DNA of 64,000 bases from Streptomyces rapamycinicus NRRL 5491 (GTDB taxonomy: Bacteria; Actinomycetota; Actinomycetes; Streptomycetales; Streptomycetaceae): positions 7,564,001-7,628,000 of the forward strand of contig NZ_CP085193.1 of the NCBI RefSeq assembly GCF_024298965.1, in the 5' to 3' direction. The notes beneath the pieces were generated by a model that did no database searches, had not been told where the DNA came from, and saw only the letters and a list, made by a program, of their open reading frames with translations. Shown here piece by piece: positions 48,401 through 61,200 of the stretch. The position numbers and the translations under genes were made by a program. Within the stretch, counting starts at the first letter, position 1. Each line of letters begins with the position of its first letter.

Positions 48401-51400
48401 CAAGTCCAACATCGGGCATACGCAGGCCGCGGCCGGTGTCGCCGGTGTGATGAAGATGGTGCTGGCGCTGCGCCACGGGGTGCTGCCGCCGACGCTGCAC
48501 GTGGACGAGCCGACCCCGCATGTCGACTGGTCCGCGGGTGAGCTGGAGCTGTTGACCGAGGCGCGTGAGTGGCCGGAGACCGGCCGTCCGCGCCGGGCCG
48601 CGGTGTCGGCGTTCGGCATCAGCGGCACCAACGCGCACACCCTGCTGGAGCAGGCCCCGGAGCCGGAGGCGACTCCCGCCGCCACCCCGGCGGTGGAGCT
48701 GCCGACGGTGCCGTGGGTGCTGTCGGGCAAGTCCCCGGCCGCCGTACGCGGTCAGGCCGAACGGCTCCTGGCCCACCTCGGCGGCGAAACCGCACCGGCC
48801 GCCACCGATGTGGCCTACTCGCTGGCCACGACCCGTGCCGCCCTCGACCACCGGGCCGTGCTCACCGCGGACAAAGGGGAGGGGCTGTCGGCCGGTCTCG
48901 CGGCGCTGGCGCGGGGCGAGTCCGAGGTGCCGGGCCTGGTCGAGGGCTCGGTGGCCGGTGGCAAGGTGGCGTTCCTGTTCACGGGGCAGGGGAGTCAGCG
49001 GCTGGGGATGGGGCGTGAGCTGTACGACGCGTTCCCGGTGTTCGCGGACGCGCTGGACGAGGTGTGCGCTCACCTGGACGGGCACCTGGAGCGGCCGCTG
49101 CGGGATGTGTTGTTCGGGGATGACGCCGAGGCGCTGGATCAGACGGGGTTCACTCAGCCCGCGCTGTTCGCGGTCGAGGTGGCGCTGTTCCGGCTGGTCT
49201 CGGAGGCGTGGGGGCTGAAGGCGGACTTCCTGTCCGGCCACTCCATCGGTGAGCTGGCGGCGGCCCATGTGGCGGGTGTGCTGTCGCTCGCCGACGCCGC
49301 GAAGTTGGTCGCGGCGCGTGGCCGACTGATGCAGGAACTCCCGGCCGGTGGCGCGATGATCGCGGTGCAGGCGTCGGAGGACGAGGTCGCGCCGCTGCTC
49401 ACCGAGCGCGTCTCGATCGCCGCCCTCAACGGCCCGGCCTCCGTGGTCATCGCGGGTGACGAGGACGCGGCGGCTGAGATCGCGGCCGTATTCGAGGCGC
49501 GGGGCCGTAAGACCAAGCGGCTCACGGTCAGCCACGCGTTCCACTCGCCGCGTATGGACGGCATGTTGGACGCGTTCCGCGAGGTGGCCGAGGGGCTCAC
49601 GTACGAGGCCCCGCGCATCCCGATCGTCTCCAACCTCACCGGCGCGGTCGCCTCCGCAGAGGAGGTCACCAGCCCCGAGTTCTGGGTGCGCCACGTCCGC
49701 GAGGCGGTCCGCTTCCTCGACGGTGTCCGTACCCTCGAAGCCCGAGGCGTCACCACGTACGTCGAACTCGGACCCGACGGTGTCCTCACCGCCATGGCGC
49801 AGGACTGCCTGGCCGAACCCGACGCGGCCGAGCTGCTGCCCGCGCTGCGCAAGGGCAGGCCGGAGACCGAGGCGGTGACGGGCGCGCTGGCCCGGCTCTA
49901 CGTCCGGGGCCTGGCCCCGGACTGGGAGGCGTTCTTCGCCGGTACGGGCGCGCGGAAGGTGGCGCTGCCGACGTACGCCTTCCAGCGCGGCCGCTACTGG
50001 GTCGACGCCCAGCTGAGCCTGGACGAGGTGGCCTCGGCGGGGCTCGGCTCGGCCGATCACCCGCTGCTGGGCGCGGCGGTGGAACTGCCCGACGCGGACG
50101 CGTATGTGTTCTCCGGTCGGCTGTCGCTCGCCTCGCACGCGTGGCTGGCGGATCACACGGTGGCGGACACGGCCGTGCTGCCCGGCTCCGCGTTCGTTGA
50201 GCTGGCGGTGCGCGCCGGGGACCATGTGGGCTGTGCGCTGCTGGAGGAGCTGACCCTGGACGAGCCGCTGGTCCTGCCGCAGCGCGGCGGGGTGCGGCTG
50301 CGGGTCTCGGTCGGCGAGCCGGACCGTGATGGCCGCCGCCCGCTGGCCGTGTACGGGCGTGACGAGCGCTCGGACACGGACCGGCGGTGGACCCGGCACG
50401 CCGCCGGTGTCCTCGCGTCCGAGGCCCCGGCGGGTGGCGGCGCCGAGTCGCTGTCCGTCTGGCCGCCCGCCGACGCGGAGCCGGTCGACACGGATGAGCT
50501 GTACGCGAGCATGGCGCGCGCCGGGCTGTTGCACGGCCCGGCGTTCCAGAGCCTGCGCCGCGTCTGGCGGCGTGGCGAGGAGGTGTTCGCGGAGGTGCGC
50601 ATCGCGGAGGAGCGGCAGCCCGAGGCGGCCCGCTTCGCCCTGCACCCGGCCCTGCTGGACGGTGCGCTGCAGCCGCTGGCGCTCGGCGTGGGCGGTGCCG
50701 CGGTGGCGCGCTCCTGGCGTGGGCTGAGCCTGTACGCGGTGGGCGCCGAGGCGCTGCGCGTACGGCTCGCGCTGACCGAGGACGGCGCGGTGTCGATGGT
50801 GGCGGCCGATGAGTCGGGCGCGCCGGTGGCGTCGGTGGACGCGCTGGTGACCGGGGCGCTGGAGGTGGACCGGATCGCCGGTGCGGCCGCGTCCGACCGC
50901 CATGAGTCGCTGTTCCGCATCGACTGGGCGCCGGTGGCGGCGCCGTCCGAGGCCGCGCCGGCGGGCTTCGCCGTCATCGGCGGCGACGAGCTCAAGCTGA
51001 GCGTGGCCCTGGAGACGGCCGGGTTCCGTGCCACGGTCCACGACGACCTCGTATCGCTGAACGCGGCGGTCGAGGCGGGCGGGCCCGCGCCGGACACCGT
51101 GCTGGTGCCGTTCCCGTCCGAGCCGGGCGCCGCGGAGGGCGGCCTCGCCGCCGGTGCGCACACGGCCACCCACCGCGTCCTGGCCCTGGTCCAGGAGTGG
51201 CTGAACGGCGGTCGGCCCGGTGCGGCCCGGCTGGTGGTGGTCACCCGTGGCGCGGTCGCCGCGGTCGGTGACACGGCGGTGGCGGACCTGGCGCACGCCC
51301 CGGCGTGGGGTCTGCTGAGGTCCGCGCAGACGGAGAACCCGGGCCAGTTCGTCCTGCTGGACGTGGACGGCGAGGTGTCGTACCCGGCGATCGCGGCGGC

Positions 51401-52913
51401 GCTGGACTCGGACGAGCCCGAGCTGGCACTGCGCGCCGGGACGGCGTACGCGCCCCGCCTGGCCAGGATCGAGGCGGCCCCGGCCACCGAGGCCGTCGTC
51501 CCGGCCGGGGCCGCCAAGGCCGTCGACCCGGACGGTACGGTGCTGATCACCGGTGCCACCGGCGGTCTGGGCAGGCTCTTCGCCCGCCATCTGGCCGCCG
51601 CGCACGGCGCCCGCCATCTGCTGCTGACCAGCCGCAGTGGCCCCGCCGCCGACGGGATGGCCGAACTGGTCGCGGATCTCGAAGAGTTGGGCGCGCGGGC
51701 CACCGTCGCCGCGTGTGACGCGGCCGACCGGGAGGCGCTGGCCGGGCTGCTGGCCGGGATTCCGGCCGACCGTCCGCTGACGGCCGTGGTGCACACCGCG
51801 GGCGTCCTCGACGACGGTGTCATCGACATGCTGACGCCCGAGCGGGTGGACGCGGTGCTGCGGCCCAAGGTCGACGCGGCGGTCAACCTCCACGAGCTGA
51901 CCCGCGATCTGGACCTGTCCGCCTTCGTGCTCTTCTCGGCCGCGGCCGGCACGCTGGGCGGCGCGGGCCAGGGTGGCTACGCGGCGGCGAACGTCTTCCT
52001 CGACGCCCTCGCCGGTCACCGCCGCGCCACCGGCCGTACCGCGCTGTCCCTGGTGTGGGGCATGTGGGCCGAGGAGCGGGGCATGGGCGGCAGGCTCGGG
52101 GAGGCCGACCAGAAGCGGGCGGCGCGCGGCGGGGTGCTGCCGCTGTCCGCGGAGGAGGGGCTCGCCCTGTTCGACGCGGCCCACGCCGTGGCCGACGAGG
52201 CGGTCCTGGTGCCCGTACGGCTGGAGATGGCGACGCTGCGCGCCGCCGCCGCCACCGGGGAACTGCCGCCGCTCTACCGCGGTCTGGTGCGTACGCCGGT
52301 GCGCCGTGCCGCGGCCGGTGGCCCCGCCGCCCCGGAGGCCGTGGCGGACACCGGCGAGGGCACCCTGGCCCAGCGGCTGGCCGGGCAGTCGGAGGCCCAG
52401 CGGCAGCGGACCGTGCTGGACCTGGTCCGCCGTCAGGTGGCCGCCGTGCTGGGCTACGCCTCGAAGGACCAGGTGGGCGCCGAGCAGGCGTTCAAGGAGC
52501 TGGGCTTCGACTCGTTGACCGCCGTGGAGCTGCGCAACCGGCTCAACGCGGCCACCGGGCTGAAGCTCACGGCCACGCTGGTCTACGACTACCCGACGCC
52601 GGTGGCGCTCGCGCGCCATCTGCGCCAGGAAGTGGCGCCGGACGCCGAGGGCCCCGGAGTGCCCGTACTGGAGGAGCTGGAGCGGTTGGAGAACAGCCTG
52701 TCCTCGCTGACGCCGGAGGAGCTGGTCTCGGTGACGGAGGACGAGGCCGCGCATGCGAACATCGCCGTGCGCCTGCAGACGCTGCTGGCGAAGTGGAACG
52801 ACGTGCGTCGCACCGCGGACGACGCCGGGGCGGACGCCGAGGCGGAAGCGTTCGAAGAGGTCAGTGACGACGAGCTCTTCGACTTCATCGACAAGAGGTT
52901 CGGTAACGGCTGA
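27357..52913 (+). CDS. Giant five-module type I polyketide synthase, gene 3
   Basis: 8518-residue PKS with strictly alternating modules: g KS-AT-DH-KR-ACP, h KS-AT-KR-ACP, i KS-AT-DH-KR-ACP, j KS-AT-KR-ACP, k KS-AT-DH-KR-ACP. KS cysteines are 207, 1986, 3472, 5273 and 6846; AT serines 659, 2436, 3921, 5728 and 7296, all with GHSIGE and HAFH (malonyl); ACP serines 1745, 3238, 5040, 6611 and 8386. DH His/Asp pairs are 965/1131, 4233/4400 and 7600/7768. All KRs have LDD (B-type), but the KRs of g and k have Ala at the catalytic Ser position (1563 and 8195). The ATG follows GGAG by 6 nt. The N-terminal docking helix ([18 protein letters not shown]) fits the special C-terminus of gene 2; the C-terminus ([12 protein letters not shown]) fits gene 4. 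Predicted product segment: three repeats of a hydroxyl/alkene four-carbon unit, counting the hydroxyl from module f. Confidence 0.97.
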   Translation: MTTPNEKLVDALRASLKETERLRKQNQQLTDASREPIAIVGMSCRFPGGVGSPEELWRLVADGQDAISGFPDDRGWDIESLYDPDPEREGTFYARGGGFLYDASRFDPGFFGISPREALAMDPQQRLLLETSWEAFERAGIDPATTRGSRTGVFVGASTQAYGAGEYDLPEGVEGHLLTGTASSVASGRLSYAFGLEGPAATIDTACSSSSVALHLAVQALRQSECSLAVAAGATVLSSPDVFVEFSRQRGLSADGRCKSFAASADGTGWSEGVAVLLVERLSDARRNGHPVLAVVRGSAVNQDGASNGLTAPNGPSQRRVIRQALENARLAPSDVDAVEAHGTGTTLGDPIEAQALLATYGQERPEGRPLWLGSLKSNIGHTQNVAGIGGVIKMVMAMRHGVLPRTLHVDEPTPHVDWSAGEVSLLTEARPWPETGRPRRAGISSFGVSGTNVHTIIEQAPEAEVAEVAEAPSGAVAPGVVPWVLSGRGADALRAQAERLVVHVEARPELRPVDVGFSLATGRSAFERRAVVVAEGRDGLLAGLGALAREESAPGLVEGSVAGGKVAFLFTGQGSQRLGMGRELYDAYPVFAEALDAVCAELDPHLERPLRDVLFGDDVEALDQTGFTQPALFAVEVALFRLVSEAWGLKADFLSGHSIGELAAAHVAGVLSLADAAKLVAARGRLMQELPAGGAMVAVQASEDEVAPLLTERVSIAALNGPSSVVIAGDEDAAAEIAAVFEARGRKAKRLTVSHAFHSPRMDGMLDAFREVVEGLSYEAPRIPIVSNLTGAVVSAEEITTPDFWVRHVREAVRFLDGVRTLEAQNVATFIELGPDGVLTAMAQDCVTDAASDAAFISALRKDRPEAEALTTAVARAHVRGVAPDWAAYFAGTGAHRVDLPTYAFQRERFWLEPGAASVGDVASVGLELAGHPLLGAAVPLAETDGLVFTGRLGVDTHPWLAEHTIRDAAVVPGSAFVELAVRAGDQLGCDLLDELTPHTPLVLPVRGGVRLQVTVGAPDDAGRRSFTVSSRAEDAAADTAWVRNASGVLASGAPSPSFDLAEWPPNAAETIEPEALYARLAEDGLRYGPAFQGLTAAWRRGDELFAEIRLDDDAKPGAEEFAVHPALLDAALHALHGRDGAQLTDGWQGVSLYAEGASALRVRIAPAGADTVSLALADATGEPVAAVDGLRRRPLPDDLTGDADVARQSLFRLDWVAPQTASAGPDAAARRIVLGEDPFGLVAAGAAADSAPDLAALGASVEAGDTAAPELVLASFAPICGDANENVAEAAHREARRALALVQGWLADERFAAARLVLVTRGAMATDAEEGVTDLAHAPLWGLVRSAETENPGRFVLVDLDETSTDALSDALATEEPELALRTGRPLAPRLTRASAPGLDSTSAPDPASAPGNNSASPAPAFGADGTVLITGGTGALGQLLARHLVAEHGVRHLLLTSRRGADADGAAELAAELRARGAEVTFAACDAADRDALAATLAAVPAEYPLTAVVHTAGVLDDGTAAALTPEQLERVLRPKVDAAWNLHELTRDLDLSAFVLFSAIAGTLGGAGQANYAAANVFLDALAAHRHAAGLPATSLVWGLWAQSGGITGGLTETDLLRLARSGMGALSDDEGMALFDAAHRTRRTLLIPARLDLAALRTAAGSGPVPALLRGLIRSTGRRTAAGALAAGSSLAERLRALSPNERRRTLLDLVRGHVATALGHASADAIEARRAFKELGFDSLTAVELRNRLSAATGLKLPTTIVFDHPNPIVLADHLRVELLGPDGNETEAGPADPALATATAASLADDPIAIVAMGCRYPGEVRSPEELWQLVATGSDAITGFPVNRNWESQWAADGDEADAGPPAYARAGGFLHEADLFDAAFFGISPREALAMDPQQRLLLETSWEVFERAGIDPDALRGRSVGVFVGAAYSGYDAGLEQAGSEVAGHVMTGNAGSVMSGRIAYALGLEGPAVTVDTACSSSLVALHWAIQALRQGECAMALAGGVTVMTTPGHFTEFGRQGGLAADGRCKPFAAGADGTGWGEGVGMLLVERLSDARRNGHQVLAVVRGSAVNQDGASNGLTAPNGPSQQRVIRKALTSAGLTSGDVDVVEAHGTGTTLGDPIEAQALLATYGQERAEGQPLWLGSIKSNIGHAQAAAGVAGIIKMVMAMRHGVLPQTLHVDEPSPHVDWTAGDIALLTERMAWPETGRARRAAVSSFGISGTNAHTIIEQAPAIAAEPVADAERDGSGVLPYALSAKGTVALRAQAERLYAHLTAQPDLEPADIAHTLATGRAALDARAVLVADGRDDLLAGLDALARGESAPGLVEGAVAEGETAFLFTGQGSQRPGMGRELYHAHPVFAEALDAVCDELDVHLERPLKTVLFGDDAEALDRTGFTQPALFAVEVALFRLVSEAWGLTPDFLSGHSIGELAAAHVAGVLSLADAAKLVAARGRLMQELPAGGAMIAVQASEDEVAPLLTERVSIAALNGPTAVVIAGDEDAAVAIAAGFEAQGRKTKRLTVSHAFHSPRMDGMLDAFREVAEGLTYEAPRIPIVSNLTGTVVSPEEITTADFWVRHVREAVRFLDGIRTLEAQGVTTFIELGPDGVLTAMAQECVTDADAAGFAAALRKDRPEAEALTTAVARAYVRGVAPDWAGYFAGTGAHRVDLPTYAFQHRRYWPEEPVAGLAAAAGVDGWRYQVAWKPLSLGSAARLSGVWLVVAPAEDAAADAWADGVVRTLTERGAEVRRLDLADGVNDAAEDRASIAERLRTAADGGAVAGVLSLLAAGDADGLLPTAALVQAMGDAAIDAPLWCATRGAVSTGRQGELVDPARAQVWGLGRVAALELPDRWGGLIDLPETMTDRVLSRLAVVLAAAGDEDQIAVRASGVFGRRLARATARQMAESEGWSAHGTVLVTGGTGALGGQVARWLIDKGAEHVMLTSRRGLDAPGAAELRDELAASGARITVAACDVADREALAGLLADLPAELPLTAVVHAAGVLDDGVLESLTPERFATVLRAKADTALALDELTRDLDLSAFVLFSSTSGTVGAAGQANYAAANAFLDALAERRRADGLPATSIAWGPWAAGGMAADEALEQRMRRAGMPPMDADLAIDALERALDLGDAAVTVADVDWDRFAPGFTAGRPSPLLADLPEVRRAAVTATSEAAPAETASALARRLLGLPEAERHRALLDLVRTHVADVLGHADVSDISAERAFREIGFDSLTAVELRNGLNAATDLRLPATLVYDYPTPLALADHLFAELLGGQVATTGDVSPVAGVAADDDPIAIVAMSCRFPGGVRTPEELWRLLVSGTDVISDMPADRGWDLHTLYNPDPDVEGTSYVREGGFLRDAADFDPAFFGISPREALAMDPQQRLLLETSWEAFERAGIDPATLRGSTAGVFVGTNGQDYLSLLLGDSQGLEGHMGTGNAASVISGRLAYTFGLEGPAVTIDTACSSSLVALHSAIQALRGGECSIALAGGVTVMSTPGVFVDFSRQRGLAEDGRIKAFAAEADGTGWGEGVGMLLVERLSDARRNGHPVLALVRGTAVNQDGASNGLTAPNGPSQQRVIRQALAGAGLSASEVDAVEAHGTGTRLGDPIEAQALLATYGQGRAEGQPLLLGSIKSNIGHTQAAAGVAGVMKMVLAMRHGVLPQTLHVDEPTPHVDWSAGDISLLTEAREWPETGHPRRAGISSFGFSGTNAHAVVEEAPAADVAEAVADTDEGASALPVLLSARTEDGLRAQAGQLHGHLTARTDLRTADLGYALAVGRSAFEERAALVAEDRDGLLSALEALAEGRTATGLVQGSVAAGRVAFLFTGQGSQRLGMGRELYYAYPAFAEALDAVCDELDGHLERPLKTVLFGDESAVLDRTGFTQPALFAVEVALFRLVEAWGLRPDFLSGHSIGELAAAHVAGVLSLADAAKLVAARGRLMQELPAGGAMVAVQASEDEVAPLLTERVSIAALNGPTAVVIAGDEDAALEIASGFEAQGRKTKRLTVSHAFHSPRMDGMLEAFREVAESLTYEAPRIPIVSNLTGTVVSAEEITTADFWVRHVREAVRFLDGIRTLEARGVTTFIELGPDGVLTAMAQDCVTDVASEAAFVSALRKDRPEAEALTTAVARAHVRGVAVDWAACYAGSGAVRLAPDELAELPTYAFQRQRYWPKVSSLFLGDVAAVGLGQAGHPLLGASAELPSADGMLFTGRLALSTHPWLADHTIMDTVLLPGTAFVELAVRAGDQVGCEVLEELTLEAPLVLPADGGVQLRLWVGAADDTGRRPLELHSRAEHLSAEEPWTRHASGVLASGGAPEASFELTAWPPADAAEVEVGDRYAELRDVGFAYGPAFQGLRKAWRRGGEVFAEVTLDEGTAEEAAAFGLHPALLDAALHALGLAGLGGTETEGRLPFAWTGVSLYASGAATLRVRMAAVGGDGVRLEIADATGAPVAAVDSLVLRPVSAEQLESARTAYHESLYRVEWTTTPAPADAADGRWAVLGTDAFGLDATAYADLAELGEAVDSGTAPPDQIVVDLTHQARPAAHADGAASDGRGAALEGPGAANQARPAFEDPGLGAEPQVAGRGGIGENPTQAAHATTTQALHLLQTWLADDRFTDSRLVLLTSGAVATETGEPVTDLAGAAVRGLLRSAQSENPDRFVLIDLDGHDDSRAALPAVLASGEAEVAVREGVLKTPRLARAASAADSESPEWNPDGTVLVTGASGSLGGLFARHLVAERGVRHLLLVSRRGDQAPGAAELSTELVELGASVRWAACDVADRDALAATLAAIPAEHPLTAVVHTAGVLDDGVIGSLTPDRMAHVLRPKADAAWNLHELTRDLDLSAFLLFSSAAGVFGGPGQGNYAAANVFLDALAQHRAAQGLPATALAWGLWAGGGMGDTLDEADITRMRRAGVPPLPVAEGLRLFDAALTVDEASLVPMRLDLAALRNQPAISPLLRGLVRGPARRAVDAVAAGGESGLAGRLAGLGTAEQERLLLDLVRAQVATVLGYAGAETIGSGRAFKDLGFDSLTAVELRNQLNAVTGLRLPATLIFDYPDPQVLARYLRTELVGEEPAEVHTPVPVAAVTEDEPIAIVGMSCRYPGGVTTPEELWQLVIGATDAISDFPVDRGWDLDALYSDDPDQVGTSYTREGGFLHDAADFDPDFFGINPREAMAMDPQQRLLLETSWEAFERAGIDPAAVRGSKTGVFAGVMYHDYLTRLTAVPEGLEGYLGTGGAGSIASGRVAYTFGLEGPAVTIDTACSSSLVALHLAAQALRNGECSLALAGGVTVMATPDTFIDFSRQQGLSTDGRCKSFSASADGTGWAEGAGMLLVERLSDARRNGHRVLAIVRGSAINQDGASNGLTAPNGPSQQRVIRDALTSARLTTADVDVVEAHGTGTTLGDPIEAQALLATYGRNRPEGQPLWLGSLKSNIGHTQAAAGVAGIIKMIMAMRHGVLPRTLHIDEPTPHVDWSAGDLELLTEARPWPELDRPRRAAISSFGVSGTNAHTILEQPPAPAPAPEEAPATGRRVAEPPTVPWVLSGKSEAALRGQAERLLAHLATHPELDTTDVGHSLATGRAALERRAVVIGEDRAGLLSGLEALARGESAAGLVQGTVAEGGKVAFLFTGQGSQRLGMGRELYDAYPVFAEALDAVCDELDGHLERPLRTVLFGDDAEALDQTGFTQPALFAVEVALFRLVSEAWGLRPDFLSGHSIGELAAAHVAGVLSLADAARLVAARGRLMQELPAGGAMVAVQAAEDEVAPLLTERVSIAALNGPSSVVIAGDEDAALEIASGFEAQGRKTKRLTVSHAFHSPRMDGMLEAFREVAEGLTYEAPRVPIVSNLTGDVVSAEEITSPGFWVRHVREAVRFLDGVRTMDAQGVTTYLELGPDGVLTAMAQECVSGDAAAFVPALRKGRTEPVALTAALAALHARGLALDWAAFFAGTGARAVELPTYAFQRQRFWVENPEEVREAVAAMDSVDARFWEAVEREDLEALAGTLRSEDADADADALSSLGAVLPMLSSWRRRQGERSTVDAWRYQVTWKPVAARAEGTLTGRWLVVAPADVTDGAADAGADGALAEGVVRALSARGAEVRTVELAAEDRTGMAELLREAIADAPVAGVFALPSHADGADGLLRTAALAQALGDLAVDAPLWVATRGAVSTGRADGPVDPWQARVWGLGRVAALELAERWGGLVDLPETVDDRALSRLAGVLAGGDGGDGEDQVAVRATGVFGRRLTRAAETAVKTAKTAKAAETARPERGREWRPGAGSVLVTGGTGALGAHVARWLIDKGAEHVVLTSRRGLDAPGAAGLRDELAASGARVTVAACDVADREALAALVAGLPAELPLTAVVHAAGVLDDGVLESLTPERFATVLRAKADAAANLHELTRDLELTAFVLFSSFAGSIGAAGQANYAAANAFLDALAERRRAEGLPATSVAWGPWAEGGMAADDALEQRMRRAGVPPMAADLAIAALQRALDLDETAVTVADIDWERLAPGFTAARPSPLLRELPEARTALRAEGGRTARTAGGGADESSLAQRLAGVPAAEREPLLLDLVRSAVADVLGHADAEAVEADRAFRDLGFDSLTAVELRNRLNTVTGLKLPPTLVYDYPSSSALAAHLRTEILGEASAADTVAGVPSTAVAVADDPIAIVGMSCRFPGGVRSPEELWRLLVSGQDAVTGFPADRGWDLEALYDPDSATDNTSYVREGGFLADAGEFDAAFFGISPREALAMDPQQRMLLETSWEAFERAGIDPTTLRGQQVGVFAGTNGQDYMSLVLHSPDGGDGFMGTGNAASVMSGRVSYALGLEGPAVTVDTACSSSLVALHWAIQALRAGECSLALAGGVTVMSTPGSFVDFSRQRGLAADGRIKAFAAGADGTGWGEGVGMLLVERLSDARRNGHGVLAVVRGSAINQDGASNGLTAPNGPSQQRVIRQALAGAGLSASEVDAVEAHGTGTTLGDPIEAQALLATYGQDREEGRPLWLGSIKSNIGHTQAAAGVAGVMKMVLALRHGVLPPTLHVDEPTPHVDWSAGELELLTEAREWPETGRPRRAAVSAFGISGTNAHTLLEQAPEPEATPAATPAVELPTVPWVLSGKSPAAVRGQAERLLAHLGGETAPAATDVAYSLATTRAALDHRAVLTADKGEGLSAGLAALARGESEVPGLVEGSVAGGKVAFLFTGQGSQRLGMGRELYDAFPVFADALDEVCAHLDGHLERPLRDVLFGDDAEALDQTGFTQPALFAVEVALFRLVSEAWGLKADFLSGHSIGELAAAHVAGVLSLADAAKLVAARGRLMQELPAGGAMIAVQASEDEVAPLLTERVSIAALNGPASVVIAGDEDAAAEIAAVFEARGRKTKRLTVSHAFHSPRMDGMLDAFREVAEGLTYEAPRIPIVSNLTGAVASAEEVTSPEFWVRHVREAVRFLDGVRTLEARGVTTYVELGPDGVLTAMAQDCLAEPDAAELLPALRKGRPETEAVTGALARLYVRGLAPDWEAFFAGTGARKVALPTYAFQRGRYWVDAQLSLDEVASAGLGSADHPLLGAAVELPDADAYVFSGRLSLASHAWLADHTVADTAVLPGSAFVELAVRAGDHVGCALLEELTLDEPLVLPQRGGVRLRVSVGEPDRDGRRPLAVYGRDERSDTDRRWTRHAAGVLASEAPAGGGAESLSVWPPADAEPVDTDELYASMARAGLLHGPAFQSLRRVWRRGEEVFAEVRIAEERQPEAARFALHPALLDGALQPLALGVGGAAVARSWRGLSLYAVGAEALRVRLALTEDGAVSMVAADESGAPVASVDALVTGALEVDRIAGAAASDRHESLFRIDWAPVAAPSEAAPAGFAVIGGDELKLSVALETAGFRATVHDDLVSLNAAVEAGGPAPDTVLVPFPSEPGAAEGGLAAGAHTATHRVLALVQEWLNGGRPGAARLVVVTRGAVAAVGDTAVADLAHAPAWGLLRSAQTENPGQFVLLDVDGEVSYPAIAAALDSDEPELALRAGTAYAPRLARIEAAPATEAVVPAGAAKAVDPDGTVLITGATGGLGRLFARHLAAAHGARHLLLTSRSGPAADGMAELVADLEELGARATVAACDAADREALAGLLAGIPADRPLTAVVHTAGVLDDGVIDMLTPERVDAVLRPKVDAAVNLHELTRDLDLSAFVLFSAAAGTLGGAGQGGYAAANVFLDALAGHRRATGRTALSLVWGMWAEERGMGGRLGEADQKRAARGGVLPLSAEEGLALFDAAHAVADEAVLVPVRLEMATLRAAAATGELPPLYRGLVRTPVRRAAAGGPAAPEAVADTGEGTLAQRLAGQSEAQRQRTVLDLVRRQVAAVLGYASKDQVGAEQAFKELGFDSLTAVELRNRLNAATGLKLTATLVYDYPTPVALARHLRQEVAPDAEGPGVPVLEELERLENSLSSLTPEELVSVTEDEAAHANIAVRLQTLLAKWNDVRRTADDAGADAEAEAFEEVSDDELFDFIDKRFGNG
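27459..32720 (+). other. Module g: KS-AT(malonyl)-DH-KR-ACP
   Basis: KS Cys codon 27975; AT Ser codon 29331, HAFH to 29633; DH from 30153 with His codon 30249 ([10 protein letters not shown], Asp for Gly) and Asp codon 30747; KR motif near 31647 with LDD; catalytic Ser position is Ala (codon 32043), Tyr codon 32082 intact; ACP Ser codon 32589. Its AT and first part of the DH are nearly the same as in module e. Confidence 0.9.
32790..37195 (+). other. Module h: KS-AT(malonyl)-KR(B)-ACP, no dimerization element
   Basis: KS Cys codon 33312; AT Ser codon 34662, HAFH to 34964; KR with LDD and intact [19 protein letters not shown] Ser codon 37068. Unlike the other KR-only modules, the AT end ([10 protein letters not shown]) joins the KR start (VDGWRYQV) after about a dozen residues, so the FWEAVE...SSWRR element is missing. 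The KS also has an atypical loop (VNRNWESQW in place of the DRGWD motif). Confidence 0.9.
37248..42600 (+). other. Module i: KS-AT(malonyl)-DH-KR(B)-ACP
   Basis: KS Cys codon 37770; AT Ser codon 39117 (one residue shorter before the active site: RLVEAWG against RLVSEAWG in sisters); HAFH to 39419; DH from 39957 with His codon 40053 ([10 protein letters not shown]) and Asp codon 40554; KR with LDD and intact [19 protein letters not shown] Ser codon 42474. Alkene predicted. A repeat-like insertion sits in the DH-KR linker at 40999-41160. Confidence 0.92.
40999..41160 (+). repeat. Dispersed-repeat-like sequence read in frame in the module i DH-KR linker, with internal duplication
   Basis: Core 41080-41157 matches the module e copy and has a perfect 8-bp stem with 3-nt loop (CTTGGGGC 41112-41119, GCCCCAAG 41123-41130). 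ATCAAGCCCGTCCGGC occurs twice, at 40999-41014 and 41080-41095, showing a partial duplication or second insertion. The frame stays open throughout. Confidence 0.72.
42651..47310 (+). other. Module j: KS-AT(malonyl)-KR(B)-ACP
   Basis: KS Cys codon 43173; AT Ser codon 44538, HAFH to 44840; dimerization element 45336-45488; KR with LDD and intact [19 protein letters not shown] Ser codon 47187. Predicted hydroxyl. The KS has FGINPREAM where sisters have FGISPREAL. Confidence 0.92.
47373..52640 (+). other. Module k: KS-AT(malonyl)-DH-KR-ACP, with divergent DH and KR motifs
   Basis: KS Cys codon 47892; AT Ser codon 49242, HAFH to 49544; DH from 50058 with His codon 50154 ([10 protein letters not shown]) and Asp codon 50658 in HPALLDGAL, but with HGPAFQ in place of YGPxFQ and HAWL in place of HPWL; KR with LDD but Ala (codon 51939) at the catalytic Ser position, Tyr codon 51978; ACP Ser codon 52512. 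Alkene or hydroxyl remains open. Confidence 0.88.
47602..48297 (+). repeat. KS tract of module k nearly identical to module n (63253-63948)
   Basis: Offset 15651. From 47796 to about 48165 I counted only a handful of differences against 63447-63816, mostly silent; similarity resumes after a short divergent patch near 48190. Both share TTG/GTT-rich codon use unlike the flanks. Confidence 0.8.
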
Positions 52914-52965
52914 AGCGCGGCAGCACCCTCATCCGGACCCCCCGACGATCAAGAGCATTGCGAAT

Positions 52966-52971
52966 AGGTGA
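52966..52971 (+). promoter_or_regulatory. Ribosome binding site of gene 4
   Basis: AGGTGA 6 nt before ATG 52978, in the 64-bp gap after gene 3. Confidence 0.6.
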
Positions 52972-52977
52972 ACGTCC

Positions 52978-57975
<4,998 letters not shown>

Positions 57976-58055
57976 CGAGAATTTCGCTATTGACGTCGAA
58001 TCCAATGTCGGCCAGGATTTTCTCTATCCTTCAATAGAGTTTCGAAATACCGGGT

Positions 58056-58099
58056 TGCCCCCTATCGCTCCTTGGGTCTCCAGGGGGTCATAGGGGGCA
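58056..58099. repeat. 10-bp inverted repeat with 24-nt spacer in the gene 5 upstream region
   Basis: TGCCCCCTAT (58056-58065) and ATAGGGGGCA (58090-58099) are perfect reverse complements. It could be a regulator operator or an RNA hairpin. Confidence 0.6.
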
Positions 58100-58107
58100 G
58101 CTAGGGG
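58082..58107 (+). promoter_or_regulatory. Phased AGGGG direct repeats, candidate activator site
   Basis: AGGGGG at 58082, AGGGGG at 58092 and AGGGG at 58103 are 10 and 11 bp apart, about one helical turn, and sit immediately upstream of the second candidate -35. Such an arrangement suits a pathway activator; the regulator is unknown. Confidence 0.4.
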
Positions 58108-58206
58108 TTGTTATGAGGGTTAGTTCTTACGTAGCCTCTCAGCGAGAAGTCGACTGATTTGGTTGTTGGTTACCGGCTCCCGTTGAGGATCTGTGGAGCA
58201 TTTCCG

Positions 58207-58278
58207 ATGCCGTCTGCCGTAATTGGATTGCGTAAATGGCGAATGAAGAGACGCTGCGGGACTACCTCAAGCTGGTAA
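58207..58278 (+). other. Possible short upstream ORF overlapping the start of gene 5 (23 codons)
   Basis: ATG at 58207 lies 8 nt after GGAG (58195-58198), a better SD than that of gene 5. It would encode [17 protein letters not shown] and a few more residues, ending in TAA at 58276-58278, out of frame with and overlapping the first 14 codons of gene 5. It may couple or dampen gene 5 translation, or be chance. Confidence 0.3.
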
Positions 58279-61200
58279 CGGCGGATCTGCACCAGACTCG
58301 CCTCCGCCTGCAAGAGGCCGAGGCGAAGAACCACGACCCCATCGCCATCGTGGGGATCGGCTGCCGTTATCCCGGGGGCGTGTCGTCGCCCGAGGACCTG
58401 TGGCGCATCGTCAGCGAGGGCGTCGACGCGGTCAGCGAATTCCCGCTGGACCGCGGGTGGAATGTCGACACGATGTACCACCCGGACCCGGACCACCCCG
58501 GCACCAGCTATGTGCACGAGGGCGGATTCGTCGACGGCATAGCCGATTTCGACCCCTCCCTGTTCGGCATCAGCCCCCGGGAAGCGCTCGGTATGGACCC
58601 GCAGCAGCGGATGCTGCTGGAGACCTCCTGGGAGGCGTTCGAGCGCGCCGGAATCGACCCGGTCGCGGTGCGCGGCCGGCAGATCGGCGTCTTCGTCGGC
58701 ACCAGCAATCACGATTACCTGGGCGCGATCCTCAGTTCCAACGAGAACTTCGAGGGCTACTTCGGCACCGGTAACGCCGCGAGCGTCGCCTCCGGCCGCC
58801 TTTCCTACACCTTCGGCTTCGAGGGCCCGGCCGTCACGGTCGACACCGCCTGCTCCTCCTCGCTGGTGGCGCTCCACCTCGCCGTCCAGGCGCTGCGCAA
58901 CGGCGAATGCTCGCTCGCCCTCGCCGGCGGCGCCACCCTGATGTGCGCGCCCGGCGTCTTCGTCGACTACAGCAAGATGCGCGGACTGGCCCTCGACGGC
59001 CGCTCCAAGCCCTTCGCCCCGGAGGCCGACGGCTTCTGCCTGGGCGAGGGCGTCGGCATGCTGCTCGTCGAGCGGCTGTCGGACGCCCAGCGCAAGGGCC
59101 ACCCGGTGCTCGCCGTGGTCCGCGGCTCCGCCGTCAACCAGGATGGCGCCAGCAACGGCCTCACCTCGCCCAACGGCCCCTCGCAGCAGCGCGTCATCCT
59201 CCAGGCGCTGGCCAACGCCCGGCTCACCCCCGACCAGGTGGACGCCGTCGAGGCCCATGGCACCGGCACCGCCCTCGGCGACCCGATCGAGGCGCAGGCG
59301 CTGCTCGCCACGTACGGCCAGGACAGGCCCGAGGGCAAACCGCTGCTCATCGGCTCCATCAAGTCCAACATCGGCCACGCCCAGGCGGGCGCCGGTGTCG
59401 GCGGCATCATCAAGATGGTCATGGCGATGCGGCACGGTGTGCTGCCCCAGACCCTCCATCTCACCGAGCCCACCCCGCACGTCGACTGGACGGCCGGGGA
59501 CGTCGAACTGCTCACCGCCCCCCGCGAATGGGGCAAGGACCCCGAGGGCGCCACCCCGCGCCGCGCGGGCGTCTCGTCGTTCGGCATGAGCGGCACCAAC
59601 GTGCACACCATCCTCGAGGAGGCCCCGGCCCTCGCCGCCCCCGCCGAAAGTGGTGAGGACGGCAAGCCGGAGCGGGCCGAGATGCCCCTGGTCCCGGTCG
59701 TGCTGTCCGGCAAGAACGAACAGGCGCTGCGCGCCCAGGCGCTCCGGCTGCGGACCCATCTGGCCACCCACCCCGGCCACCGCCTCGCCGACATCGGCTA
59801 CTCCCAGGCCGCCACCCGCGCCGCCCTCGACCGCCGCGCCGCGGTCGTCGCCGCCGGCCACGACGAGCTCCTCGCGGGCCTCGACGCGCTCGCCGAGGGC
59901 CGCCACCACCCCGAGGTGGCCGAGGGTCTCGCCGCCGAGGGCAAGGTCGCGTTCCTGTTCACCGGGCAGGGCAGCCAGCGCCTCGGCATGGGCCGTGAGC
60001 TCTACGCGACGTACCCGGTGTTCGCCGAGGCGCTGGACGCGGTCTGCGCCCAGCTCGACCGCTTCCTCGACCGGCCGCTGAAGGACGTGCTGTTCGGCGA
60101 CGACGCCGCCACGCTCGACCGGACCGGCTACACCCAGCCCGCGCTGTTCGCCGTCGAGGTGGCCCTCTTCCGCCTCGTCGAATCCTGGGGACTGCGACCC
60201 GACTTCCTCTCCGGCCACTCCATCGGCGAGCTCACCGCCGCCCACGTCGCCGGGGTGCTCTCGCTCACCCACGCCTCCGCCCTGGTGGCCGCGCGCAGCC
60301 AGCTGATGCAGCAACTCCCCACCGGCGGCGCGATGATCGCGGTGCAGGCGGCGGAGGACGAGGTGACGCCGCTGCTGACCGAGCGGGTGTCCATCGCCGC
60401 CATCAACGGCCCGACGTCGGTCGTCATCGCCGGTGACGAGGGCGCGGCGCTGGAGATCGCGGCGGGCTTCGAGGCGCAGGGCCGCAAGACCAAGCGGCTC
60501 ACCGTCAGCCACGCCTTCCACTCCCCGCACATGGACGGGATGCTGGCGAACTTCCGTCAGGTGGCCGAGCGGCTGACCTACGAGGCTCCGAAGATCCCGA
60601 TCGTCTCCAACCTCACCGGCACCCTGGTGAGCGCCGACGAGATCACCACGCCCGAGTTCTGGGTCCGCCACGTCCGGGAGGCCGTCCGCTTCCTCGACGG
60701 CGTGCGCCGCCTCGAGGACCACGGCGTGACCACCTATCTGGAGCTCGGCCCCGACGGGGTGCTCTCCGCCATGGCCCAGGAGTGCGTGAGCGGCGACCGG
60801 AACCGCACGTTCGCCTTCCTGCCCGCCCTGCGCCCCGGCCGCCCCGAGCCCCGCACCCTGAGCAACGCGCTCGCCCAGGCCCACGTCCGCGGCCTGCCCG
60901 TGGACTGGGCCACGTACTACGCGGGCACCGGCGCCCGCCGCGTCGAACTGCCCACCTACGCCTTCCAGCGGCAGCGCTACTGGCCCGCCAACCCCTTCTC
61001 GTACGGCGTCGACTCCGCCGCCGCCGAGGCCGCCGCCCCGGCCGTGGCCGACGCCCGGTTCTGGGAGGTCGTACACAGCGAGGACCTGCCCGCCCTGGTC
61101 GAAACCCTCGGCCTCGACGGCGACCAGCCCCTCAGCGAGGTGCTGCCCGTCCTGTCCGCGTGGCGCCGCCAGAGCCACGTCGACACCACCGTGGACCGCT

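Larger units (their letters stand above)
57976..58235 (+). promoter_or_regulatory. Intergenic region before gene 5 with two promoter-like patterns
   Basis: The largest non-coding gap in the window and visibly richer in A/T. Candidate 1: TTGACG (57990-57995), 17 nt, CAGGAT (58013-58018). Candidate 2: TTGTTA (58108-58113), 18 nt, TAGCCT (58132-58137), directly downstream of G-tract repeats and giving a leader of about 90 nt. A small stem (CTCTAT 58022-58027 with ATAGAG 58034-58039) lies just after candidate 1; I do not call it a terminator. Promoter activity is inferred from pattern only. Confidence 0.5.

Noticed and set aside
58022..58039. Transcription terminator after gene 4
   Set aside because: The stem is only 6 bp, A/T-rich, with a short T run; it also overlaps the expected start region of a promoter-like pattern.
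58056..58099. Rho-independent terminator at the 10-bp inverted repeat
   Set aside because: The spacer is 24 nt and no T tract follows; an operator or leader hairpin is at least as likely.
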